Assembly: GCA_964390465.1 (NCBI GenBank) | Contig: CAYMIJ010000001.1 | Location: 62,001-126,000 of the forward strand | Length of the DNA: 64,000 bases | Origin: JADZAI01 sp964390465 | GTDB taxonomy: Bacteria > Pseudomonadota > Alphaproteobacteria > Micropepsales > Micropepsaceae | Direction: 5' to 3' | Shown: positions 7,035-15,931 of the stretch, piece by piece | How positions within the stretch are numbered: position 1 is the first letter of the stretch | How the letters are laid out: each line of letters starts with the position of its first letter | Made by a program: the position numbers and the translations under genes | Notes under the pieces: model-generated | What the model was told of the DNA's origin: nothing | Databases searched by the model: none | The model's input: the letters and a program-made list of their open reading frames with translations, nothing else

Positions 7035-9527
7035 TTAGAACTGGGTGCTGGTGCTGAAGCGGAATGACTCGGTCTGGTCGTAGTCCTCTTTCACGAGAGG
7101 CTTGGAGAAATCAAGGCGAACACGACCGAACGGAGAATCCCAGAAGACGCTGATGCCAACAGAAGCGCGCATCGACAAGTCATCGCGCACACACGCATTT
7201 GTCGATGTCACAACGGTTTGCTGCGGCGTTCCCGGTGTCGCAGGCGGGCCTGCCGAGGGCGGCACTGCCGGAATGACATTGGTGTTGCTGGTGGTGCGGC
7301 AACCAGACTGGCCATTGACCAGACCGACCGTGCCGAAATCCACGAACATGCTTGTATCAATGCCAAGATCTTTCGGCAGGTAGTTGGGGAAGGACATCTC
7401 AACTGTGCCGATTGCAAAGGCTTCCGCACCGATGGCGTTCTCTGCAGTGCTCTGATTGACCTGCACACCGTTCACAGTTGTCGTGAATGTATCGAACTCG
7501 CGCGGGCCAACACCTGCCGTCTTGAAGCCGCGGAAGGTCGAGCCGCCCTTGAAGAAACGGTCATTCAGGCGCACTGGCACTTTCTTGTCCCATGCCGCGA
7601 TGTACCCGGCATTTACGCCAACCGACAAAATGAAGTCGTCCGACCACAGACGCTGGTACCACTTGGCGCCACCTTCAAAGCGGTAGAACTTCACGTCACC
7701 GCCAAGCCCGGCAAAGTCGCCCGAGAAGTTCACAACAAAACCCTTGTGTGGTTTCTCAGGATCGTCGCGGTCATCATAGCCATAATCAAAGCCCAGAACG
7801 GATGTGAGATATTCACCCTGGAAGTTCTGGATATAGGCGGTCGCACCCGGTAGGGCGGTAATCTCGTCCTGACGGATGGTGTAGCGCAGCGCCAGACGCG
7901 AATACTCAGACAGCGGGAAGCCTATGCGCAGACCACCGCCAGTCGAAATCGATTCATAGCTCGATTCCTTGTACACTGACTGCAGGTGATAGGCGTCGAT
8001 GCCTGCTGCCAGGTTGCGGTCCAGGAAATAGGGTTCGGTAAAGCGGAACTCGAACTGCTTGCGGCGACCCGACCAGCTGGCGCGCAGACGCAGGAACTGT
8101 CCCTTACCCAGCAGATTGCGTTCCGAAACCTCGACGTCACCGACCAGACCTTCCTGGCTTGAATAACCAACGCCGAACTGCAGCTGGCCGGTGGTCGTTT
8201 CAGTCACACCGACATTCAAAACGGTCTTGTCAGGCGCCGAACCTTTTTCTTCCTTGATCTCAACATCCTTGAAGAAGCCAAGCCCCTTGATGCGGCTCTT
8301 GGAGCGGTCGACCAGAACCTTGTTGTAAGCATCGCCTTCCGCCAGACGGAACTCGCGGCGGATCACGCGGTCGAGCGTGCGTGTGTTGCCGATGATGTTG
8401 ATGCGCTCAACATAAACACGCGGGCCCTGCTCAACTTCGAACACGACATTGATGATGCGGTTCTTCGCATCACGCTTCACGCGTGGCTTGATTTCAGCAA
8501 AGGCATAGCCGTTAGAACCGGCATAATAGGTCAACGCTTCGGCTGATTTCTCGATCAGCTCGGCGTTGTAGGTATCGCCTGCCCCAAACTTGATCAGCTT
8601 GGACATTTCCTCGGTATCGAGGTCGGGCACGTTCGACTGAATAGACACGTCGCCAAAATCGTAGCGGTCGCCTTCTTCAATCGTGAATGTGAGGTAGAAA
8701 CCGGCTTTGTCGCGCGCCAGTTCAGCGACGGCCGACTGCACGCGGAAATCTGCGTAACCGTGGCGCAGATAGAAGCGCCGCAGCTGCTCGCGGTCAAACG
8801 TCACGCGGTCGGGATCATAATTGTCCTGGCTGGTGAAGAACCGCCACCAAGCCGATTCAGTGGTCACGATTTCCTGGCGCAGCTCGCGGTCGGAATAGAC
8901 CTTGTTGCCGATGAACGAAATGTCGTGGATGCCCGTCGAGGGGCCTTCCTCGATCTCATAAATCAGATCGACGCGATTCTGCGGAAGTTCGACCACCTTC
9001 GGCTCGATCGTCGCGGCGAAGCGGCCTGATCGGCGATAAAGTTCAAGCATGCGCTGGACATCGGACTGAACCTTGTCGCGGGCCAGAATCTGGCGTGGCT
9101 GCAGCTTGGCTTCCTTGCTCAACTCTTTTTCGCCGAGCCGGTCGTTGCCTTCATAGTTGATCGAGTTGATGATCGGATTTTCAATAACGTCGATGGCCAC
9201 CACGCCACCAGATTCACGAATGGTGACATCTGCGAACAGGCCCGTAGCTAACAGCTGCTTCAGCGCTATGTCGCCATCGGTTTCGCTATAACGCTGCCCT
9301 TCTGAGAACGGCAGATACTGACGGATCGTACCTTCCTCGATGCGGCGGGTGCCGGAAATCTGGATGCGCGTGATGACATTGCCATATGCACTGCGCGTTG
9401 GCGCTGCCGGTTCCGACGGGCCGAGATCGCCGCCGCCCGGCTGCTGTGCAAGAGCGAGCGGGCTGACCGATGACAACAGCATCAGGACCGCGACAGGCGC
9501 AGCCAGGGAAACTATCGTGCGCTTCAT
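7035..9527 (-). CDS. bamA: Outer membrane protein assembly factor BamA
   Basis: BamA is the essential outer-membrane insertase that folds beta-barrel proteins into the outer membrane. The product of about 830 residues begins with a signal peptide (MKRTIVSLAAPVAVLMLL to ALAQQ), followed by five POTRA domains (about residues 55-430) and a C-terminal 16-strand barrel. Visible barrel marks are GVGYSSQEGLVGDVEVSERN, RFFKGGSTFRGF (the conserved VRGF-like loop) and a terminal phenylalanine in FRFSTSTQF, the beta signal. I chose the ATG at 9527 because it opens the signal peptide; a GTG five codons upstream is also possible. It follows rseP with a 67-base gap. Confidence 0.96.
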   Translation of the reverse strand: MKRTIVSLAAPVAVLMLLSSVSPLALAQQPGGGDLGPSEPAAPTRSAYGNVITRIQISGTRRIEEGTIRQYLPFSEGQRYSETDGDIALKQLLATGLFADVTIRESGGVVAIDVIENPIINSINYEGNDRLGEKELSKEAKLQPRQILARDKVQSDVQRMLELYRRSGRFAATIEPKVVELPQNRVDLIYEIEEGPSTGIHDISFIGNKVYSDRELRQEIVTTESAWWRFFTSQDNYDPDRVTFDREQLRRFYLRHGYADFRVQSAVAELARDKAGFYLTFTIEEGDRYDFGDVSIQSNVPDLDTEEMSKLIKFGAGDTYNAELIEKSAEALTYYAGSNGYAFAEIKPRVKRDAKNRIINVVFEVEQGPRVYVERINIIGNTRTLDRVIRREFRLAEGDAYNKVLVDRSKSRIKGLGFFKDVEIKEEKGSAPDKTVLNVGVTETTTGQLQFGVGYSSQEGLVGDVEVSERNLLGKGQFLRLRASWSGRRKQFEFRFTEPYFLDRNLAAGIDAYHLQSVYKESSYESISTGGGLRIGFPLSEYSRLALRYTIRQDEITALPGATAYIQNFQGEYLTSVLGFDYGYDDRDDPEKPHKGFVVNFSGDFAGLGGDVKFYRFEGGAKWYQRLWSDDFILSVGVNAGYIAAWDKKVPVRLNDRFFKGGSTFRGFKTAGVGPREFDTFTTTVNGVQVNQSTAENAIGAEAFAIGTVEMSFPNYLPKDLGIDTSMFVDFGTVGLVNGQSGCRTTSNTNVIPAVPPSAGPPATPGTPQQTVVTSTNACVRDDLSMRASVGISVFWDSPFGRVRLDFSKPLVKEDYDQTESFRFSTSTQF

Positions 9528-9594
9528 GTTTACCAACACCACTCGATTTTTGTTCTACAGGCCAAAAGCCTGCCTCTGGCTCTAACCTAAAAGC

Positions 9595-10740
9595 CTAGGA
9601 CCAGAATATCCGCATCAGATCATTCCATGTGGCGAATAGCATGAGGCTGGCAACCAGCGCCAGACCTATGAGAAGCGCCACTTCCTGAGCCTTGGGGCCA
9701 AGAGCACGGCCCCGAACGGCCTCAACGGCATAGAACATAAGGTGACCGCCGTCGAGCATGGGAATGGGGAAAAGGTTCATCAGCCCAAGCCCGATCGAGA
9801 CCATAGCCGCCAGTTCGATCAGCGCTACATAGCTGAGTTTTGCGACCTTCCCGGAGACTTCGGCGATGCCAACGGGGCCGGATAATTTGCTGGCGTCCTC
9901 GCGGCCCAGGATCAACCCTTTGAAGAAAGCCAGAGTTGCCTGAACGACATGCGCCACATGCCCTGTGGCCTGACCGACAGCGTCAAAGAGCCCAAACCGC
10001 CGGAATGTGATGACTGCATCACTGGCTGGAGAAATCCCCAGAAGAAACTCTTTCTGCTTTCGTCCGATAGGATCGGGCACTTCCGTCAGTTCGGGCTTCA
10101 ACTCGATGAGACTGTCCTGTCCATCGCGCCGGTAAACCACGGCCACGGCATCGCCGGCAGAGGTGCGCACCATCTTGCGAATATCGGCGAAGTCGTGAAT
10201 TTCTTCACCGTCAACCGACACCACGATATCGTTCGTCTGCAACCCTGCCCGTTCAGCTGGACTTCCCGGCAGCACAGCACCAATGCGCGGCTCAATCTGT
10301 GAAATGCCGAACGTCATGAACAATCCGGCCAATACGGCAATGGCAAAGATGAAATTGGCCAGAGGTCCGGCCAGCACAATCAGCGCCTTCTGCCACAGCG
10401 GCTTGAAATGGAAGCAGCGCGCTGCGTCTGGATGGTTGCGCAGCGCGGCGAGATGATCTTCATCGGGCGATGATGTTTCGTCCTGATCGCCCCAGAATTT
10501 GACGTAGCCACCTAATGGCATCCAGCCGATCTTCCACTGGGTCTGATGGCGGTCGGTCCACGACAGCAGCGCACGGCCAAAGCCGATCGAGAATGTTTCG
10601 ATGCGCGTGTTGAACAGACGGCCCATCCAGAAATGGCCGGACTCGTGGATGAACACGACAGGCGTCAGCACCAGTATGAACGGAATGATGTAGCCGAGGC
10701 CGCCACCGAACACATTCGAAAGAGACGATAGAAAATCCAT
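9595..10740 (-). CDS. rseP: Site-2 intramembrane metalloprotease RseP
   Basis: RseP is an inner-membrane zinc protease that cleaves anti-sigma factors and leftover signal peptides. The 381-residue product has the zinc motif HESGH in the first membrane helix (VVFIHESGHFWMGRLF) and the second metal region LFPIPMLDGGHL near the C-terminus. One clear PDZ domain lies between (about residues 130-210, IGAVLPGSPAERAGLQTND). It sits between dxr and bamA, its usual place. A real anti-sigma substrate is not visible next to it. The NrsF protein later in the window belongs to a different anti-sigma class. Confidence 0.95.
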   Translation of the reverse strand: MDFLSSLSNVFGGGLGYIIPFILVLTPVVFIHESGHFWMGRLFNTRIETFSIGFGRALLSWTDRHQTQWKIGWMPLGGYVKFWGDQDETSSPDEDHLAALRNHPDAARCFHFKPLWQKALIVLAGPLANFIFAIAVLAGLFMTFGISQIEPRIGAVLPGSPAERAGLQTNDIVVSVDGEEIHDFADIRKMVRTSAGDAVAVVYRRDGQDSLIELKPELTEVPDPIGRKQKEFLLGISPASDAVITFRRFGLFDAVGQATGHVAHVVQATLAFFKGLILGREDASKLSGPVGIAEVSGKVAKLSYVALIELAAMVSIGLGLMNLFPIPMLDGGHLMFYAVEAVRGRALGPKAQEVALLIGLALVASLMLFATWNDLMRIFWS

Positions 10741-10742
10741 GG

Positions 10743-11927
10743 TCAGGCGGCCTTGATCAAAAATGCGCGGGCGTGACGCCGGGCGAGATCATCGAGCGCC
10801 AGAACATCTGCCAGAGACGCAGGCGCCGATAGCCGCTGGCGTTCACTCTCATGCAATACGTCCTCCACCAGGCGTGCGATCCCGCCGAACGAACAGCCAC
10901 CACGCAGGAAAGCCTCAACTGCCACCTCATTGGCTGCATTGAGAATGGCGGGCGCTGCCCCGCCACGCTGGAGTGCCATTTGGGCAAGAGCAAGGCATGG
11001 GAAGCGTGAGGTATCGGGCGCTTCAAAACTCAGAGTGCCGATTTTCGCCAGATCCAGACGCGACGTACTTGTCGTCATGCGGTCTGGCCAAGCGAGCGTG
11101 TGGGCGATGGGAATGCGCATGTCCGCCGAGCCGAGCTGCGCCAGAACACTGCCGTCCGTGTAGGTCACCAGACTGTGTACCACGGATTGCGGATGAACCA
11201 GCACCTGAAGCTTTTCAGGCGGAAGATCGAACAGATAATGCGCCTCGATCAGCTCCAGCCCCTTATTCATCATGCTGGCGGAATCGATGGAGATTTTCAC
11301 ACCCATATTCCACACCGGGTGACGACGGGCCTGGTCAGGCGTTGCTGCCTCGATGGCGTCCCTGCTCCATTGCCGGAACGGACCGCCCGACGCCGTGATC
11401 TGCACCCGCTCAATGGCATCGGGGCGCTGGTGATCGAACACCTGAAAGACCGCGTTGTGCTCGCTATCCACCGGCAACAGCGTCGCGCCTGCGCGCCGCA
11501 CGGCTTCCATGAAGACCGGCCCGGCACAGACGAGACACTCTTTGTTGGCGAGGGCAATGACCCCGCCCTGTGCTGCCGCTGCCAGTGTCGGCTCAAGCCC
11601 CGCCGCACCGACAATGGCCGCCATGGTCCAGTCGGCAGGGCGCGCCGCGGCCTCGATGATCGCCTTCTGTCCGCCAGCGCAATCTATGCCTGTGCCTGCC
11701 AATCGTTCACGCAGGTCAGGCAGCGAGGCTTCGTCTCCAACCACCGCCAATCGCGCCCCCATGGTGATGGCCTGTTCAGCCAGCAGCGCCGCATTGCTGT
11801 TTGCGGTCAAGGCTTCGATTTCAAACTGCATCTGATGGGTGGCACGCGCCTGAGACAGCACATCAAGCGTGGAAACCCCCACCGAGCCGGTGGAGCCGAG
11901 TATGGAAATCCGGCGCATCTGCGTCAT
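10743..11927 (-). CDS. dxr: 1-deoxy-D-xylulose-5-phosphate reductoisomerase
   Basis: Dxr converts 1-deoxy-D-xylulose 5-phosphate to 2-C-methyl-D-erythritol 4-phosphate with NADPH, the committed step of the MEP isoprenoid pathway. The 394-residue product begins with the NADPH motif ISILGSTGSVGVSTLDV. It contains LANKECLVCAG, LLPVDSEHNAVFQ, the substrate loop ITASGGPFR and the metal and substrate region KISIDSASMMNKGLELIEA. The start overlaps the cdsA stop by 4 bases (ATGA). It fits the neighbouring uppS, since both act in isoprenoid supply. Confidence 0.97.
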   Translation of the reverse strand: MTQMRRISILGSTGSVGVSTLDVLSQARATHQMQFEIEALTANSNAALLAEQAITMGARLAVVGDEASLPDLRERLAGTGIDCAGGQKAIIEAAARPADWTMAAIVGAAGLEPTLAAAAQGGVIALANKECLVCAGPVFMEAVRRAGATLLPVDSEHNAVFQVFDHQRPDAIERVQITASGGPFRQWSRDAIEAATPDQARRHPVWNMGVKISIDSASMMNKGLELIEAHYLFDLPPEKLQVLVHPQSVVHSLVTYTDGSVLAQLGSADMRIPIAHTLAWPDRMTTSTSRLDLAKIGTLSFEAPDTSRFPCLALAQMALQRGGAAPAILNAANEVAVEAFLRGGCSFGGIARLVEDVLHESERQRLSAPASLADVLALDDLARRHARAFLIKAA

Positions 11928-12778
11928 GGCGTGCCACCAGCCGGTATCAACGGCATGATCATGCGGATCGCGGCATAAAGAAGAGCTGCGGCCAGAAGGC
12001 TGTCGACGCGATCCAGCACACCGCCATGACCGGGGATGACATCACCGGCATCCTTGGTTTTGAACCGGCGCTTGACCGCTGATTCCAGAACGTCACCCGC
12101 CTGTCCCACCAGTGAAATGGCAATCATGACGGCGATCAGGGTGGGTGTGATGCGCCAGCCTGCGACGGCAGCAAAAACAGAACCAATTCCAACCGCCCCG
12201 ATGATGCCGCCCCAGAAGCCCGACCATGTTTTCTTGGGCGAGATGCGCGGGGCGAGCAGCGGACCTTTGAACAGACGTCCGGCGATCATCGCCCATGAAT
12301 CCGTCGCCCACACAACGAACAGGAACCACAGAAGTGGCAGCCACCCTTCGGGCGTGTCGCGCACCCACACCAGCGCCACAGCAGGCAGGCCAAGATAAAG
12401 CGGCAGTGCGATTGCCCAGCGCCGGTGACGCTTCATGGCCTGTGCATGAAGAAAAGCGAGCGTCACCCCGACAGCGACAGCCGCAAGCGCAAGGTCATAG
12501 CGGGCCTGTGTGGCGAGCAGCACCGCCAGCGCAATCGTGCCTGCCGACAGCAGCACGCCGGCCCATGAGAACGGCGATTGTGTCATGCGTTCCCATTCGA
12601 TGCACATGAGAGCGCAGGCGATGGCGATGAATGCCGATAATGTCCATCCGCCTTGCCACACGACCAGCAGCGCACAGGCGAACAGCACCAATGCGGAGGC
12701 AAGACGTACCCCAAAATCGCGACCCAATGGCCCCCAGACCGATCCTTTATCGGCAGGCTGGCCAGGCTCAGGATTCAC
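11924..12778 (-). CDS. cdsA: Phosphatidate cytidylyltransferase
   Basis: CdsA makes CDP-diacylglycerol from phosphatidate and CTP for phospholipid synthesis in the inner membrane. The 284-residue product has several hydrophobic helices. It carries the family signature near the C-terminus in the form ISLVGQAGDVLESAVKRRF KTKDAGDVIPGHGGVLDRVDS, where the two aspartate-rich parts are diagnostic. WATDSWAMIAGRLFKGP and APRISPKKTWSG precede it. It overlaps both uppS (4 bases) and dxr (4 bases), so the three are very likely translated as a coupled set. Confidence 0.95.
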   Translation of the reverse strand: MNPEPGQPADKGSVWGPLGRDFGVRLASALVLFACALLVVWQGGWTLSAFIAIACALMCIEWERMTQSPFSWAGVLLSAGTIALAVLLATQARYDLALAAVAVGVTLAFLHAQAMKRHRRWAIALPLYLGLPAVALVWVRDTPEGWLPLLWFLFVVWATDSWAMIAGRLFKGPLLAPRISPKKTWSGFWGGIIGAVGIGSVFAAVAGWRITPTLIAVMIAISLVGQAGDVLESAVKRRFKTKDAGDVIPGHGGVLDRVDSLLAAALLYAAIRMIMPLIPAGGTP

Positions 12779-13512
12779 GCCTGATCTCCGCCGCCATAAC
12801 GCCGGTCGCGGCGCGAAAACTCAGTGATGGCTTCGCGCAGGGCCTCTGCGCCAAACTCTGGCCAGAGCGTGTCCATGAAGATGAACTCGGCATAGGCCGA
12901 CTGCCAGATGAGAAAGTTTGACAATCTCTGCTCGCCGCTGGTGCGGATGATCAGGTCAGGGTCAGGCACGCCCGCCGTATGCAGGAAACCTGAGATCGTT
13001 TCCCGGTTGATCTTTTCAGGATCCAACCGGCCTTCGCGTGCTTCGGCCGCAATCGCCCGCACGGCGTCCACGATTTCATCCTGCCCGCCGTAGTTGAAGG
13101 CAATGGTCAGGTTGAGACCCTTATTGTCTTTGGTCAGCTCGCGAGCGTCATCAAGCATCTTCAGGATGTCAGGGGATACGCGATCGCGCCCGCCGATGAA
13201 GCGCAGTCGTACATTCTTGGCATGCATCTCGGCCAGATCTTCACGGATGAAGCGGCGGATCAGACCCATGAGGTCAGACACTTCATGTGCGTCGCGGCGC
13301 CAGTTTTCAGAACTGAAGCTGTAAAGCGTCAGATAGGCGATGCCCATGGTCGAGGCCGCCTCAACCACCCGGCGCACCGCGCGCATGCCTGCATGATGAC
13401 CGAGCACACGGGGCAGCATGCGGGCGCGAGCCCAGCGGCGGTTGCCATCCATAATGATGGCGACGTGACGCGGAAGGCGCAGCGTTTCTTCAGCCAATGC
13501 TGCGCTGCTCAT
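12775..13512 (-). CDS. uppS: Undecaprenyl diphosphate synthase (isoprenyl transferase)
   Basis: UppS extends farnesyl diphosphate with cis-isoprene units to undecaprenyl diphosphate, the lipid carrier for cell-wall synthesis. The 245-residue product has the catalytic start HVAIIMDGNRRWARAR, the GHHAGMRAVRRVVEAA block, LTLYSFSSENWRR, and the late motif DLIIRTSGEQRLSNFLIWQ with FIDTLWP-like FMDTLWPEF. The gene lies 24 bases after frr and overlaps cdsA by 4 bases. Confidence 0.97.
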   Translation of the reverse strand: MSSAALAEETLRLPRHVAIIMDGNRRWARARMLPRVLGHHAGMRAVRRVVEAASTMGIAYLTLYSFSSENWRRDAHEVSDLMGLIRRFIREDLAEMHAKNVRLRFIGGRDRVSPDILKMLDDARELTKDNKGLNLTIAFNYGGQDEIVDAVRAIAAEAREGRLDPEKINRETISGFLHTAGVPDPDLIIRTSGEQRLSNFLIWQSAYAEFIFMDTLWPEFGAEALREAITEFSRRDRRYGGGDQA

Positions 13513-13536
13513 GCGCGTGTCCTCCCCGGCCCGCCT

Positions 13537-14103
13537 TCAGACCTGCATGATTTCCTGCTCTTTGCCGGAGAGCAGGTTGTCGATGTCTTTGATCGCGGTG
13601 TCGGTGGCCTTTTGTACGTCTTCACCCTGCTTCTTGTGTTCGTCCTGGCTGATGACGTGGTCCTTCTCCAGCTTCTTGAGATGGTCCATGCCATCACGGC
13701 GCACATTGCGGATCGCGATGCGGGCATTTTCGGCATATTTGCCGGCAAGCTTCACCAGCTCCTTGCGGCGTTCCTCGTTCAGCGGCGGAATGGGAATACG
13801 GATGAGCGTGCCGTCCACCTGCGGGTTGAGGCCAATGCCCGCATTGCGGATCGCCTTATCGACCGCAACAACCGTGCCCTTGTCCCATACGGTGATGGTA
13901 ATGAGGCGCGGCTCGGGCACGTTGACCGTGCCCAGTTCGGAAATCTTCATGTTCTGCCCGTAGGCATCTGCGGTGATCGGATCGAGCAGCGCAGTCGAGG
14001 CGCGGCCTGTACGCAGACCCGCAAACTCGTTCTTCAGCGTGGCGACGGCGCCGGTCATCCGGCGCTTCAGTTCATTCATGTCCAGCGGTTGAAGCTGCGC
14101 CAT
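13537..14103 (-). CDS. frr: Ribosome recycling factor
   Basis: RRF works with EF-G to split the post-termination ribosome complex. The 188-residue product is of normal length (about 185). It shows the domain I opening LKNEFAGLRTGRAS, the domain II stretch VNVPEPRLITITVWDKG and the LNPQVDGTLIRIPIPPLNEERRKE segment, and it ends in the long helix HLKKLEKDHVISQDEHKKQGE. It follows pyrH on the same strand with a 27-base gap. Confidence 0.97.
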   Translation of the reverse strand: MAQLQPLDMNELKRRMTGAVATLKNEFAGLRTGRASTALLDPITADAYGQNMKISELGTVNVPEPRLITITVWDKGTVVAVDKAIRNAGIGLNPQVDGTLIRIPIPPLNEERRKELVKLAGKYAENARIAIRNVRRDGMDHLKKLEKDHVISQDEHKKQGEDVQKATDTAIKDIDNLLSGKEQEIMQV

Positions 14104-14130
14104 GGTTTTTCTCCCTAGCCTTCTGCTGCC

Positions 14131-14859
14131 TCAGGCAGCATCCCGGATCACTGTGGCGAGACCCTTCTGACCGCGCAAGACGCGCGCGAAGTTGCCACGC
14201 TGATGAATATCGAACACGACGATCGGGATATTGTTTTCGCGCGCCAAACTGATCGCCGCCGCATCCATGACTTTCAGGTCTTTGGCCAGAACCTCGTGAT
14301 GCGTTAGCTGTTCATAACGCACCGCTTCAGGGTCTTTTTTGGGATCAGCGGAATAGACGCCATCGACCTGCGTGCCCTTGAACAGGGCATCGCAGTCCAT
14401 CTCGTTAGCACGGAGCGCCGCCGCCGTGTCGGTTGTGAAATATGGATTGCCGGTGCCAGCAGCGAAAATCACCACGCGGCTCTTTTCCATGTGCCGCACC
14501 GCGCGACGGCGGATGTAAGGTTCTGACACCGCGCTCATCGGGATGGCGGACTGCACCCGCGTCGGCAGGCCGATCTTCTCCAGCGCGTTCTGCATGGCCA
14601 GTGCGTTCATGACGGTCGCCAGCATGCCCATATAATCGGCGCTGGCACGGTCCATGCCCGAGGCGGCAGCAGAAAGGCCACGAAAGATATTGCCACCGCC
14701 AATGACGAGGCAGACCTGCACGCCTTCCGCGACACCTTCCTTCACATCAGCCGCAATCTGATCGACCGTTTCGAGGTCGATGCCATAACTGCGCGAACCC
14801 ATCAGCGCCTCGCCCGACACTTTCAGCAATACGCGCTTGTAGGGCAGAGCATCGGACAT
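14131..14859 (-). CDS. pyrH: UMP kinase
   Basis: PyrH phosphorylates UMP to UDP for pyrimidine nucleotide supply. The 242-residue protein belongs to the amino acid kinase fold, not the eukaryotic UMP/CMP kinase fold. It shows YKRVLLKVSGEALMG, the glycine-rich VCLVIGGGNIFRG, the MGMLATVMNALA helix, the ATP region FAAGTGNPYFTTDTAAALRA and the VDGVYSADPKKDP loop. The tsf-pyrH-frr order is the usual one in bacteria. The gap to tsf is 41 bases. Confidence 0.97.
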   Translation of the reverse strand: MSDALPYKRVLLKVSGEALMGSRSYGIDLETVDQIAADVKEGVAEGVQVCLVIGGGNIFRGLSAAASGMDRASADYMGMLATVMNALAMQNALEKIGLPTRVQSAIPMSAVSEPYIRRRAVRHMEKSRVVIFAAGTGNPYFTTDTAAALRANEMDCDALFKGTQVDGVYSADPKKDPEAVRYEQLTHHEVLAKDLKVMDAAAISLARENNIPIVVFDIHQRGNFARVLRGQKGLATVIRDAA

Positions 14860-14900
14860 GGGCGAGGCCTTGTGTTGGGGTGAGTCGGGGCGATCCTATC

Positions 14901-15824
14901 TCAGCCTTTGGCCGCCGCCATCACTTCAGCTGCGAAATCGCTTTCTTCCTTCTCGATGCCCTCGCCGAGCGCATAGCGGTGGAAGCCAGTGACCTTGATC
15001 GGGCCTCCGACCTTGCCTTCGGCTTCTTTCACAGCCTGGGCAACGGTCTTGCCGCCATCATGGACGTAAGCCTGCTCCAGCAGGCACACTTCCTTGTAAT
15101 AGGTCTTGAGACCCGACTCGACGATCTTTTCGATGATGTTGGCGGGCTTGCCGGATGCTGCGGCTTTGTCCGCGAGCACATTCTTTTCACGCTCCAGCAC
15201 AGCCGGGTCGATAGAGGCGGCATCCAACGCCAGCGGAGCAGCGGCGGCGATGTGCATCGCGATCTGACGGCCAAGAGCAGACAGTTCTTCTGTTTTGCCA
15301 GAAGATTCCAGACCGACGATCACGGCGATCTTGCCTGCGCCCGGAACGACCTGTGTGTGGATGTACGAGCCGATGGCGCCCTGCCCGACCGTGATTGAGG
15401 CGGCGCGACGCAGGTTCATGTTCTCGCCGATCTTGGCGACGGTTGCCTGAATCTTGTCGGCCACGGTGCCGCCGCCCGGATAGGCCGCGCCCTTGAGGGC
15501 TTCCACATCATCGCCGGTCTTCAGGGCGATGGCAGCAATGTTGGTGGCCATTTCCTGGAACTCAGCATTGCGTGCGACGAAGTCGGTTTCCGAATTGACT
15601 TCTACCACGACGCCCTTGCCACCTTCGACAGCCAGCGCCACCAGACCTTCAGCCGCCGTACGGCCAGCCTTCTTGGCGGCCTTGGTGATGCCTTTCTTGC
15701 GCAGCCAGTCGATGGCGGCCTCGATGTCACCATTGGTTTCGGTAAGGGCGGTCTTGCAATCCATCATGCCTGCGCCGGTCTTTTCGCGCAGATCTTTCAC
15801 CATAGAGGCGGAAATGGCTGACAT
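14901..15824 (-). CDS. tsf: Elongation factor Ts
   Basis: EF-Ts is the nucleotide exchange factor for EF-Tu. The product of 307 residues starts MSAISASMVKDLREKTGAGMM, followed by DCKTALTETNGDIEAAIDWLR, the N-terminal domain that contacts EF-Tu. The core has the TDFVARNAEF segment and a repeated core domain. I start it at 15824, where AAGGAAG lies just upstream of the ATG, not at an in-frame codon eight residues earlier. A hairpin with a T-run lies between rpsB and this gene. Confidence 0.96.
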   Translation of the reverse strand: MSAISASMVKDLREKTGAGMMDCKTALTETNGDIEAAIDWLRKKGITKAAKKAGRTAAEGLVALAVEGGKGVVVEVNSETDFVARNAEFQEMATNIAAIALKTGDDVEALKGAAYPGGGTVADKIQATVAKIGENMNLRRAASITVGQGAIGSYIHTQVVPGAGKIAVIVGLESSGKTEELSALGRQIAMHIAAAAPLALDAASIDPAVLEREKNVLADKAAASGKPANIIEKIVESGLKTYYKEVCLLEQAYVHDGGKTVAQAVKEAEGKVGGPIKVTGFHRYALGEGIEKEESDFAAEVMAAAKG

Positions 15825-15870
15825 GTCAGTCTTCCTTTTCAAGTTCATTCAGGCCCGCATGGGGCGTTAG

Positions 15871-15914
15871 ATAAAAAACGGGCGGCCGCACCGTTTGGAG
15901 GATACGACCGCCCG
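15871..15914 (-). terminator. Hairpin terminator/attenuator between rpsB and tsf
   Basis: On the minus strand, CGGGCGGTCG (15914-15905) can pair with CGGCCGCCCG (15888-15879), ten pairs including one G-U, with a 16-base loop. TTTTTTAT follows directly (15878-15871). This is the form of an intrinsic terminator located 18 bases past the rpsB stop and 47 bases before the tsf start. It probably ends part of the rpsB transcripts and lowers tsf expression. Confidence 0.75.
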
Positions 15915-15931
15915 ACGACATTTTTGTGCGA

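Noticed and set aside
9543..9594. Short inverted repeat CAGGC/GCCTG between rseP and bamA
   Set aside because: On the minus strand it is followed by A-rich, not T-rich, sequence, so it does not look like a terminator.
11100..11978. Long open frame (292 codons) on the plus strand over dxr
   Set aside because: Antisense shadow of dxr and the cdsA end.
13222..14118. Long open frame (298 codons) on the plus strand over uppS and frr
   Set aside because: It is antisense to two certain genes and its translation has a His/Arg-rich shadow composition with no family pattern.
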